Source: CAZMNY01 sp964567745
Lineage (GTDB): Bacteria; Planctomycetota; Planctomycetia; Pirellulales; Pirellulaceae
Assembly (NCBI GenBank): GCA_964567745.1
Contig: CAZMNY010000007.1
Span: 186,001 to 250,000 of the forward strand
Reading direction: 5' to 3'
Length of the DNA: 64,000 nucleotides
Shown here one piece after another: positions 35,789 to 44,095 of this stretch. Both the position numbers and the translations under genes were made by a program. Numbering within the stretch: position 1 is the stretch's first letter; each line of letters opens with the position of its first letter. The notes beneath the pieces are model-generated. The model ran no database searches. It was given only the letters and a program-made list of their open reading frames with translations, and was not told the origin of the DNA.

Positions 35789-37072
35789 GTGCGCCAGACG
35801 CTTTTTCACATTCCACATGAGTTCTTCGGCTTGCCGTTATTCGGATTTGGCTGGGCGCTGATCGTATGGGCCGTCTTGTTTGCCGCCTTGGCTTATCAGA
35901 GTTGGCGACGCAAAGCGTTCTCCAACGAGATCGTCGGGTTTTCCACAGTGATGGGCGTTGTCGCCGTCGCGATCGTTGCGGTCATGCCCAATCTCGAAGC
36001 GAGAATGCTTGACGGAACGGCGATCGGATTGCCGATCCGAGGGTACGGTGCGTTTCTCTTATGCGCTGTGATGTCCGGTGTTCTGTTGGCGGCTCATCGC
36101 AGCAATCGCGCCGGTCTTAATCCTGACTTGATCTATTCACTTGCGTTCTGGATGTTTGCGGCGGGGATCGCCGGCGCTAGACTGTTTTTCGTGATCGAGT
36201 ATTGGGATCAGTTCAAGGGTGAGACGTTAATGCAAACCCTGTTTGCCATCGCCAAGTTCACCGAAGGCGGATTGGTCGTATACGGCTCGCTAATCGGCGG
36301 CCTCATTGCATTCGCCGTATTTTGCTGGAAGCACAAACTGCCCTGGCTCGCCGTCGGCGACGTGATCGCGCCGAGTCTCGCGCTCGGTTTGGCCATCGGC
36401 AGAGTTGGATGCTTGATGAACGGTTGTTGCTACGGCGGAGTTTGTTTGGAGGGTCCTTCGATTCAGTTTCCCAAGGCCAGCCAACCCTACATCAGTCATG
36501 TCCAGAACGGCGAGCTATTGGGGTTGAAATTACAGGCGCCCAAAGGCATCGGCGGACCGGCTCGAGTGAAGTCGGTTGAGCCCGGAAGCGTGGCGGACAA
36601 AGCTGGCATCAAGGCGGAGCACCTAGTTGAGTTGAGGTCGCCTGGCGTCGCCTGGAAGGCGATTCAATCGGGTGCCAAGCCGGAATCGCCGTTAGTGTCG
36701 CTCCGATCATCGACCGGCGCGCGAGCGACTTGGACATTGGACGATTTGCCCGATTGGAGTCTTCCGGTCCATCCGACTCAATTGTATAGCGCCGCCAATG
36801 GCGGGCTGCTCTGTTTGCTGCTCCTGGCTTACCACCCCATGCGGCGACGTGACGGCGAGACATTGGCGTTGCTGCTGTCTCTTTATCCCGTCACGCGGTA
36901 TCTGCTCGAGACAATCCGCATCGACGAACCGGGGCAATTCGGCACGAGCCTGACTATCTCTCAATGGGTGAGTATCGGCTTGTTGCTCTTGGCAATGGCG
37001 CTGTGGACAAAACTGTTGAGTAGCCCGAACGGATCGCTTTCCAAACTTGTTCCTGGAAAGTCGGAAGCCTGA
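35789..37072 (+). CDS. lgt: Prolipoprotein diacylglyceryl transferase with PDZ-like insert
   Basis: Lgt signatures are seen: IRGYGAFL, GGLVVYGSLIGGL, LGLAIGRVGCLMNGCCYGG and the late VHPTQLYSA. Between the NGCC block and HPTQLYS lies an insert of about 80 residues. It contains RVKSVEPGSVADKAGIK, which has the shape of a PDZ peptide-binding loop region. Membrane helices flank it on both sides. GTG 35789 is chosen because AAGGA precedes it and the product starts MRQTLFHIP, as is normal for Lgt. The enzyme adds a diacylglyceryl group to prolipoproteins in the membrane. Confidence 0.92.
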   Translation: MRQTLFHIPHEFFGLPLFGFGWALIVWAVLFAALAYQSWRRKAFSNEIVGFSTVMGVVAVAIVAVMPNLEARMLDGTAIGLPIRGYGAFLLCAVMSGVLLAAHRSNRAGLNPDLIYSLAFWMFAAGIAGARLFFVIEYWDQFKGETLMQTLFAIAKFTEGGLVVYGSLIGGLIAFAVFCWKHKLPWLAVGDVIAPSLALGLAIGRVGCLMNGCCYGGVCLEGPSIQFPKASQPYISHVQNGELLGLKLQAPKGIGGPARVKSVEPGSVADKAGIKAEHLVELRSPGVAWKAIQSGAKPESPLVSLRSSTGARATWTLDDLPDWSLPVHPTQLYSAANGGLLCLLLLAYHPMRRRDGETLALLLSLYPVTRYLLETIRIDEPGQFGTSLTISQWVSIGLLLLAMALWTKLLSSPNGSLSKLVPGKSEA

Positions 37073-37088
37073 TTATTGTCAAGCTTGC

Positions 37089-38120
37089 CTAGTCCGCGAG
37101 CCTCACGTGTTGAGCTCGCATCTCATCGGCCGAGGCAACGCCGGTTTCTCCAAGCTTCTTCACGGTGATGGACGCTGCCAGGTTTCCCATCTCCGCAGCC
37201 TCGTAGTTGTTGGCGCCGCTGAGGAGGGAACAGACGATAGCGCTCGAGGCAGAATCTCCGGCGCCGACAATGTCGGTCTCGCCAACGACGTGTATTCCCG
37301 GGGCGTGCACGCACTCGCCGTCTGGCGAGGCACAGAGGATGCCATCGGAGCCAAGGGTGCAATAGGCCGCATGGCCCGTGCGTTTCGCCAGCGCGCGCAG
37401 AGCCGACTCAAGAGCGCCGCGGTCGTCAGCGTCTTTTGAGCCGCCCGCGCCGGCCAGCAACTCGGTCTCATTGCACTTGAGAACGCCAAATTCGAATTGC
37501 TTTAGGCGCCGCCTGCTATCGCCGTAGAACAGTACGTCCGCGTTGCTCTCCTGAAGCGCCCGCAAGCGACCTCGAACCCTGTCCGTAATAACGCCCCAGT
37601 TTCTTTCGACTATTTGATCGAGGGCGATCACGCCGTCAACTTCCTCGACCACGCGCTCAACTCGGTCGAGGAGTCGAGTTGTCACGGTCTCGTCAATTTC
37701 TTTGCGGTCGCGAAAATCAAATCGATTTAGTTCCGTCCAATGGCCCTTCTCGGCCAGTTGCATCGGCTTCGTGTAGGTCGGCGTCAATCGTTCAGCGGAG
37801 CAAACGATGCCGGACGTGTCGACTTGGAGAGCAGCTAACGCCGTTAGAAGATCTTTCGCATGACCGTCGTCGCCGATAACCGAGCAGGGCCGAATGTCTC
37901 GAACGCCCATCGCCGCAAGATTGTTGATGATCGTGCCCAAAGCGCCGGGCGAGTTTCTAACGGACGTGATCTGATACGCTTCCAAGCCGGTTTCAATCGA
38001 CAGCTCATGAACGCCTGGTTCAACACACAAATAGCGATCGAGAAATAGATCGCCAACCAACGCGATTTTCAAGCCGCTGAAAGCGTTGAGCAATTCGTCG
38101 AGTCGTTGTGCGCTGAGCAT
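37089..38120 (-). CDS. PfkB-family sugar kinase, RfaE1/HldE-like
   Basis: The protein begins LKIALVGDLFLDRYL, and has TYTKPMQL and GETDIVGAGDSASSAIVC, which includes the GAGD catalytic Asp of PfkB kinases. The order is close to the kinase half of HldE (RfaE), which phosphorylates heptose-7-phosphate. No nucleotidyltransferase half is present. It is convergent with lgt (16-base gap) and downstream of the gene at 38164-39150 on the same strand, so the two are probably one operon. Confidence 0.8.
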   Translation of the reverse strand: MLSAQRLDELLNAFSGLKIALVGDLFLDRYLCVEPGVHELSIETGLEAYQITSVRNSPGALGTIINNLAAMGVRDIRPCSVIGDDGHAKDLLTALAALQVDTSGIVCSAERLTPTYTKPMQLAEKGHWTELNRFDFRDRKEIDETVTTRLLDRVERVVEEVDGVIALDQIVERNWGVITDRVRGRLRALQESNADVLFYGDSRRRLKQFEFGVLKCNETELLAGAGGSKDADDRGALESALRALAKRTGHAAYCTLGSDGILCASPDGECVHAPGIHVVGETDIVGAGDSASSAIVCSLLSGANNYEAAEMGNLAASITVKKLGETGVASADEMRAQHVRLAD

Positions 38121-38163
38121 GTGGTGTCTGTCGGTCCAGGGTGCATGCTTGGACTAGAGGAGT

Positions 38164-39150
38164 CTATTCGCAATCGGCGCTGTCGCAGGCGTCAATGGCG
38201 TACCGTCGGAGGTGCGGAAACGTTTGACGATGGTCGCCGCATACATAGAAACTCTCGCCGCCGTCGGCAACCGTTCTGACGAGCACGGTCTTCCAAGGGC
38301 GATAATAGTACTGTGGGTTGGATTTGGAGGCTTCCGAGTGAAACTCGCCATCGATCGGGACCAAGTCAAATGCCGCCGTCGTGAATTCCGCAATCGAGCG
38401 GCCCTCCTGATGCGCCACATTGCGAGCCATCGACAGCGCCTTCAGATAGACTTCGGGTCCCATCACCGCCGAACCGTAGCAGAGAAACACGCCGCCCTGC
38501 AAGTTGTCCACGGTGTGGCAAACCGAAAGAAAGTCATGGTAGCTCGCCAGCCCAAACGCTTGCGAATCGAAGTTGGGATGCTCGTGGATGATGTCGTAGC
38601 CGATGCCGACATGGACGGTGACGGGAATCCCCAGACGAATGCCAGCGGCGAGCACGCTCGTTTCCTTGTACCTGAAATCGCTGCCGAGAATCGCTTGACC
38701 AATCGATTCCCCCAGGCCCAATCCTCGGGCGGCGCCGTCGCGAACGATATCATTGATATCGCCAGTTTCCCGCCAAAGGCCAAACTCACCGCTGCGTATG
38801 TACTTGGCAACGCTCTCGCAGGTGGCGCCGATTCGCGCCATTTCGTAGTCGTGAATCGGACCCGCGCCGTTCATGCCGATGTGCGAGATGAGTCCCCGTT
38901 CCATCATGTCGATCAATTGTCGAGCAACACCTGCGCGGATCACGTGGGCGCCCATGAGCATGAGTCGGGCGGCGCCTCGCGATTTCGCTTTCGCTAATCG
39001 CCGCCCCAAGATTCGCAGCCCAGAGTGGGCGTTTTCGGATTCGAGCGCCGGTAGCTCGTCTAACTCTAAGAAACTCGCGTGTTGTAAGTCGTGCTCACGT
39101 TCGTCCAACGGGCGCAGTTTCAGCCGGCTGACGTCAAAACGAGGAAACAT
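38164..39150 (-). CDS. Deoxyhypusine-synthase-like protein of unknown function
   Basis: The 328-residue protein has MLMGAHVIRAGVARQLIDMMERGLISHIGMNGAGPIHDYEMA, VTVHVGIGYDIIHEHP and GVFLCYGSAVMGPEVYLKALSMARN. A Rossmann-like GxNGAG turn and a conserved HEHPN are visible. The overall shape recalls deoxyhypusine synthases but an active-site lysine could not be assigned. ATG 39150 follows GAGG. It lies just upstream of the PfkB kinase (43-base gap), which suggests a shared pathway, possibly sugar-nucleotide or heptose related. Confidence 0.7.
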   Translation of the reverse strand: MFPRFDVSRLKLRPLDEREHDLQHASFLELDELPALESENAHSGLRILGRRLAKAKSRGAARLMLMGAHVIRAGVARQLIDMMERGLISHIGMNGAGPIHDYEMARIGATCESVAKYIRSGEFGLWRETGDINDIVRDGAARGLGLGESIGQAILGSDFRYKETSVLAAGIRLGIPVTVHVGIGYDIIHEHPNFDSQAFGLASYHDFLSVCHTVDNLQGGVFLCYGSAVMGPEVYLKALSMARNVAHQEGRSIAEFTTAAFDLVPIDGEFHSEASKSNPQYYYRPWKTVLVRTVADGGESFYVCGDHRQTFPHLRRYAIDACDSADCE

Positions 39151-39470
39151 GGCACCTCGATTAAAGAAATTCAGGTAAGTTGGGGGCGCGTCTCGCCGAA
39201 TCTGCTTGTCGTACTTCGGCGATTGTCCGTTCACGACTCACCGAGGACGACGCACGACACGCGTCATTAAACCACACCCCCAAGATAGCTGCGAGTCGGC
39301 TGGCGAGCGGCGGAATCTTCATTCCCATTGATTCGCCGGTCAAACGCGTTACTTGCTAGAGTTGCTTTCGCTCGGTTCCGATAACGAGAGACATACACCG
39401 TTTGACCGGCTTGGAATCGGCGTAATAGAATTCATCCTAGCTGTCGTCGCTTGACTGAAACTGGAATCCG
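39151..39470. other. Divergent promoter region
   Basis: This 320-base gap separates two divergent genes, so it should contain promoters for both. No clear -35/-10 pair, terminator or repeat could be assigned by eye. Confidence 0.5.
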
Positions 39471-41198
39471 ATGCCGCTTTCCCTCAATGACTTTCTCGAA
39501 CGATTGCGCCGCAGTCGCCTGATTCGCGAGGACAGGTTGCAGGCGCTGTGCGATTCGTTGGAGGGCCAGTCGACAACCGCCGAGCAGCTGGCGCGAGAAT
39601 TGGTGCGAACCGAGACGCTAACCGAGTATCAAGCAAAGCGCGTCTACAAAGGCAAGACGGACCTGCTTTCGATCGGCGACTACCAGATTCTCGAACAGAT
39701 TGGCTTTGGCGGCATGGGCCAAGTCTTCAAGGCATGGCATGCTCCGATGGCTCGCGTCGTCGCGCTCAAACTTCTTCCTGAGGATTCGTTCGAGTCGCCG
39801 CAAGCTGTTCGCCGGTTTCGACGTGAAGTGCAGGCTTCCGCTCGTTTGGATCACCCCAACATCGTCTCGGCGCAAAATGCAGGCGAAGTGGATGGTCGCC
39901 AGTATTTTGTCATGCAATACATCGAGGGCGACAATCTAGCGGAGCGAGTTGTCGCGAAGGGGCCGTTGGATGTTTCTGCAGCGATCGATTGCGTCTTGCA
40001 GGCGGCGCGCGGACTTCAACATGCGCATGAACGAGGCGTGATTCATCGCGACATCAAACCCGGAAACCTGCTGTTCGGCGACGACGGCGTGTTGAGGATT
40101 CTCGACTTGGGTTTGGCGAGATTTCGGCAGGGTAGCGAGCCGTTAAAAATGGCCAGCGACAGCGCGAGCGACTTCACCCGGTTGACTCTGCCTGGCCAGA
40201 TGCTCGGCACGGTCGAATTCGCCTCACCCGAGCAAGCGAAGGACACCCGTGAAGCGGGCGAGACGTCTGACATCTATTCACTTGGTTGTACGTTGTACTA
40301 CTTGCTTGTCGGATCGCCGCCGTTTGAGGGCGATGGGATTGTCGCCGTGCTGCTAGCGCATGCGAGCGCGCCGATTCCTTCGATTCGCAGTCACCGTGCC
40401 GACGCGCCGGCTGAGTTGGATGAGATCCTCGCCAAGATGATGGCCAAAGAACCGGATGACAGATTTCAGACTCCCGCCGAACTAATTGCCGCCTTGTCGC
40501 CGATAGTGGGAGAAGCGGCTGCGCCGCCGTCAGTCGGCAACCCTCGCGTGTCGCCGGAAAGCAAGACAGTTGCCAACGGTGCGAAGACGTCGTGCGAGCC
40601 ATCGGGGCGGGATACTGTCGCTGACGACTCGAATGAAGAGGGCGGCGACGAGTTTGTCGTAGCCTATCCGTACGATACGCCAACGGTGTCGGTCTCTTCC
40701 GACATGACGGTGGCCAAGTGGGCAATTGGAATTGGCGGTTCGGTCGACTACCAACACGACGGAATAAGGTGCCACATTGATGCGCTGGATGACTTAGCTG
40801 ACCCGGTCCCGAATCTCGATGCGATCGATCTAGCCGAAAACATAAATGTCTCGGATGCAGACCTTCAGCGGTTTAAGCAACTCAAGACAGTCCGCCTGAT
40901 CAACCTTGCGAAGACAAGTATCAGCGACAATGGCATGCGAAATTTGCGCGGACTTCGCTCGCTCGAAGAGTTGAATCTGAGCGGGAACAAGATCAGCGGT
41001 GTTGGACTTGCCTATCTTGTCACGCTGCAGAATCTTCAAGAACTAGATGTCAGCAACAACCGCGTCGACGATAAAGGACTCAGCGTGCTCGCTCGACTGC
41101 GCGGATTGAAACGCCTCGTTCTAGCAAACACATTAGCGACAGATGACGGCGCACAGCGACTGCAGACTGAGTTGCCCGATTGCGAGATCATTCGCTGA
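39471..41198 (+). CDS. Ser/Thr protein kinase fused to leucine-rich repeats
   Basis: An N-terminal helical domain (residues 1-65, including LTEYQAKRVYKGK) is common in planctomycete kinases. The kinase domain (70-345) has IGFGGMGQVFKA, VALKLLP, HRDIKPGN, DLG and ASPEQ. A disordered linker is followed by four leucine-rich repeats (about 440-570), for example LEELNLSGNKISGVGL and LQELDVSNNRVDDKGL. No membrane helix is seen, so this looks like a soluble kinase with an LRR binding module. Confidence 0.92.
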   Translation: MPLSLNDFLERLRRSRLIREDRLQALCDSLEGQSTTAEQLARELVRTETLTEYQAKRVYKGKTDLLSIGDYQILEQIGFGGMGQVFKAWHAPMARVVALKLLPEDSFESPQAVRRFRREVQASARLDHPNIVSAQNAGEVDGRQYFVMQYIEGDNLAERVVAKGPLDVSAAIDCVLQAARGLQHAHERGVIHRDIKPGNLLFGDDGVLRILDLGLARFRQGSEPLKMASDSASDFTRLTLPGQMLGTVEFASPEQAKDTREAGETSDIYSLGCTLYYLLVGSPPFEGDGIVAVLLAHASAPIPSIRSHRADAPAELDEILAKMMAKEPDDRFQTPAELIAALSPIVGEAAAPPSVGNPRVSPESKTVANGAKTSCEPSGRDTVADDSNEEGGDEFVVAYPYDTPTVSVSSDMTVAKWAIGIGGSVDYQHDGIRCHIDALDDLADPVPNLDAIDLAENINVSDADLQRFKQLKTVRLINLAKTSISDNGMRNLRGLRSLEELNLSGNKISGVGLAYLVTLQNLQELDVSNNRVDDKGLSVLARLRGLKRLVLANTLATDDGAQRLQTELPDCEIIR

Positions 41199-41257
41199 GC
41201 CACTGCTCCCAAGAGTACATGCTGGGAACTTACGCTTGACGAGGTTGCGTGTGACGA

Positions 41258-41282
41258 CCTCGCCTGCGGCAACGGGTCAAAC
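41258..41282 (+). repeat. Half copy of the 28530-28599 palindrome
   Basis: CCTCGCCTGCGG and AACGGGTCAAAC, contiguous, match the right arm at 28575-28599 except for one base. No left arm is present. A small hairpin, CGAGGT at 41240-41245 with ACCTCG at 41257-41262, overlaps its edge. It lies between convergent genes and may help end transcription. Confidence 0.8.
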
Positions 41283-41305
41283 AAATGAAAGGCAGCCTAA
41301 GTCAG

Positions 41306-42796
41306 CTACTTCTCGACCGTGATCATGCGGTCTTCGGGATTCTCCGAGAGGATGAGACCTCGAAAGCGAACCTCTTGAGCCACCCGATTTGAATGCAGTT
41401 GCAGACCGATTGGGCCTTCGCCGCATAGTTCGGGGCGAGGGTCTTTCCAGTCGGCGACGAGCTTGCCGTTCACGGCCAATCGAATTCGGTCGCCAATCGC
41501 CAGGATTTCCATGCGATTCCAATTCTTGTTGTCGGCCTTCTTGGCGTTCCCGTTGTCTCGATAGATCGAGTTTCTTCGGTAGAGATCCCAATAACCCCAG
41601 TTAGATGGGAACATCACCAAGTGGCCCTGATACGAATTCGACTCGCCGCCTGTGTTGTATTTGCGGCCCCAGAGTGCGATGCCGGAGTGCATTTTGGAGA
41701 CGGCCAGTTTGCCTTCGAAAACTAAGCGGAAGTTGCGGTACTTCTTTTTCGTCAACAGATAGTTGCTAACCGTTGGCGCGTTCTTCTTCGAATTGCGCGC
41801 GACAATCTCACCCTTCTCGATCGAGAAATACTTGTCGATGTTGCCTTCCCAGCCAGTGAAGTCCTTTCCGTTGAACAGCCACGTCGCCTTTTCGCTCTTG
41901 GGAAACTGAACACTTTTCGACCAATCGGCCAGCTTGGGCTCGCCCATTGGTCCCTTGGGCTTCGTCTTCAAGGCAATGGCAGCCTTGCCAGTTCCTTCGT
42001 ATCCAGGTTTGGGCGATCCGTCTTCGTCCAGTTGATCGACTGCCCACAGCATGCCTCGAGCGACCGTGTCCAGCCAAACCTCGCTGAGCATCGTTTCGTT
42101 GTGATGGCCCAACGTGGTGCCGAAGACTCGCGCCTTGCCGTATCGATTTGTCCAAATGCACGGTTGGTCCTTCTTTGTGCCAACTCCGTACGCCGTCGCC
42201 AAGACGGTCGTGTTCGGCCAGAGTTTCTCGATCACGTAAAGCTCGCCGTTGGGCGTCTTCCACTGTTTCGGGAGCCCCTTCGTGATCGCGTTATCGACTC
42301 GCCGCGTTACGTCCAAGCGAACTCCGCCCTTTTCGTGTCGACGACTCGTCACGCCCAACAATTTCCTCCATTCGTCGGTCTTGGCGTTCCGATAACTGTG
42401 CATGGAACAATGAATCACGATCGCCGGCACGCCGGATTCTGCGTGCGCTCTCGCAATGCTCTCGACAAACGGGACATCGACCACGCCGCCGTAACACTCG
42501 TTGTGAACGACGACATCGTACTGTTCAATCCAGTTGGGCTTGGAGTAGATCGATACTCGCGTGTCTCGCGCCACGCCTTCGCGAACGACGTCCCACTCAA
42601 TGTTGGCTCGCTGGCTCATCCCTTGCGCGACAATTTGCACTTGGTTTGGATAATCGTGGCAGCAGCCTCCTGCGATGATCAACCCTTGCAGCTTTTTCGG
42701 CTTGGTTGTGTCGTCGCCGAAAGCGAACCGGTTTCCAGTTAGTGCGATGACGACAGCGAGCAGGACCAAGACAGAGAGGCGACGGCAATCGGCCAC
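41306..42796 (-). CDS. Secreted ThuA-DUF1080 fusion protein
   Basis: A signal peptide (LSVLVLLAVVIALTGNRFAF) precedes a ThuA-like domain (residues 35-260) with IIAGGCCHDYP, VVHNECYGG and GTTLGHHNET, as in trehalose-utilisation proteins. A DUF1080 domain follows (305-490), starting ATWLFNGKDFTGWEG and containing MHSGIALWGRKYNTGG. DUF1080 is linked to 3-keto sugar hydrolysis. This fusion is common in planctomycetes and fits extracytoplasmic glycan use. Confidence 0.9.
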   Translation of the reverse strand: MADCRRLSVLVLLAVVIALTGNRFAFGDDTTKPKKLQGLIIAGGCCHDYPNQVQIVAQGMSQRANIEWDVVREGVARDTRVSIYSKPNWIEQYDVVVHNECYGGVVDVPFVESIARAHAESGVPAIVIHCSMHSYRNAKTDEWRKLLGVTSRRHEKGGVRLDVTRRVDNAITKGLPKQWKTPNGELYVIEKLWPNTTVLATAYGVGTKKDQPCIWTNRYGKARVFGTTLGHHNETMLSEVWLDTVARGMLWAVDQLDEDGSPKPGYEGTGKAAIALKTKPKGPMGEPKLADWSKSVQFPKSEKATWLFNGKDFTGWEGNIDKYFSIEKGEIVARNSKKNAPTVSNYLLTKKKYRNFRLVFEGKLAVSKMHSGIALWGRKYNTGGESNSYQGHLVMFPSNWGYWDLYRRNSIYRDNGNAKKADNKNWNRMEILAIGDRIRLAVNGKLVADWKDPRPELCGEGPIGLQLHSNRVAQEVRFRGLILSENPEDRMITVEK

Positions 42797-42913
42797 GGGA
42801 GTTCTCCTAGCGAGATTTTAATTTGGCGGGGCGTTCGACTCGGAATCAATCTCGCCCGAGTCGGCCCTCCATTGTGATACCGACGGCGCGCGGATACAAG
42901 CTTTGCGAGACCG

Positions 42914-44050
42914 TTACTGGTTGGGCGGATCGACGCGCGAAATGATCTGGACGTCGCCGTCATGTTGCTTGGCCTCAACGAACTCAAGCCGCGTCGCGTC
43001 CGCTAGACGACTTGTTCCTCGCCCTCCGACGGGGCTCGGCGCCGACTGACCGCCGATGAGTTTTGAGGCGATGTAGACGTGGGTTTCATCAATCAACCCT
43101 TGCTGACTCAAGCTGCCGAGCAAGGCGGATCCCCCCTCGACCATAACATTCGTCGCGCCTTGTTCAGCGAGATATGTCAGTAGGTCGTGCAGTCGCTGGC
43201 CTGCCTCTGCCTCGCCTCGCCAGACCTGGCAGCCGACATTCTTAAGGGCCTCAACTTTTTCCGGCGGGGCGTTTGGGCCGCATGCGATGAGAACGGGCGT
43301 TCCGTTCGCCGTCTGACAAAGCTGACTGTCGAGCGGTAGTTTCGCTTGACTGTCGCAGACAACTCGCAGACCTGTTCGCGGGCCTGCGGGTCGAGCGGTC
43401 AAACGCGGGTCGTCGGCGATTGCCGTGCCGATCCCAACCATGATCGCGTCGACTCGGCCTCGAAGGCGATGGGTCTCGGCGCGCGAAATCGAATTGGAAA
43501 TCCAGCGACTCTCGCCACTCGCGGTTGCGATCTTGCCGTCGAGCGACATCGCCCATTTGGCGATGACCCAAGGGCGTTTTGAGATCACGCGTCGCGTGAA
43601 GGGCGCGATCAGCGAGCGGGCTTCTCGCTCAAGCAATCCAACGTCCACTTGAATCCCGGCTGCCCGCAACTGGTCAACGCCTCCGCCATCGACTTTCGGA
43701 AACAGGTCGAGCGTTCCGACGACGACTCTCGCCACGCCAGCATCGATCAACGCTTGGCTGCAGGGCGGCGTCTTGCCCTGATGACAACAGGGTTCCAGCG
43801 TGACGTAGGCAGTCGCATTGCGGCAGTCGCTCGAGCAGTTCGCGATCGCTTCAACTTCAGCGTGAGGTTGGCCAAACGCGGTGTGAAATCCCTCGCCGAT
43901 CGGCTTGCCGTCTCGAACGAGCACGCAGCCGACCATCGGATTCGGCTCGACGAATCCCTCGCCGCGAGCTGCAAGCGACAAGGCGCGCTCCATCCATTTG
44001 TGATCGGAATGAGCACGATCGGGGTTCGGCGTGGAGTCGAAGGAGGTCAT
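42914..44050 (-). CDS. ribD: Bifunctional riboflavin deaminase/reductase
   Basis: The deaminase domain (residues 17-160) has NPMVGCVLV, QPHAEVEAI and TLEPCCHQGKTPPC, which provide the zinc ligands. The reductase domain (160-375) has VIAKWAMSLDGKIAT and DAIMVGIGTAIADDPRLT. The protein converts the pyrimidine intermediate in two steps of riboflavin synthesis. It is downstream of the SEC-C gene on the same strand by 45 bases. No FMN riboswitch is seen upstream. Confidence 0.96.
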   Translation of the reverse strand: MTSFDSTPNPDRAHSDHKWMERALSLAARGEGFVEPNPMVGCVLVRDGKPIGEGFHTAFGQPHAEVEAIANCSSDCRNATAYVTLEPCCHQGKTPPCSQALIDAGVARVVVGTLDLFPKVDGGGVDQLRAAGIQVDVGLLEREARSLIAPFTRRVISKRPWVIAKWAMSLDGKIATASGESRWISNSISRAETHRLRGRVDAIMVGIGTAIADDPRLTARPAGPRTGLRVVCDSQAKLPLDSQLCQTANGTPVLIACGPNAPPEKVEALKNVGCQVWRGEAEAGQRLHDLLTYLAEQGATNVMVEGGSALLGSLSQQGLIDETHVYIASKLIGGQSAPSPVGGRGTSRLADATRLEFVEAKQHDGDVQIISRVDPPNQ

Positions 44051-44095
44051 CGTATGTTGCGCCGAACAGTCGAGTCAGTTCACGGTCGGATATTG

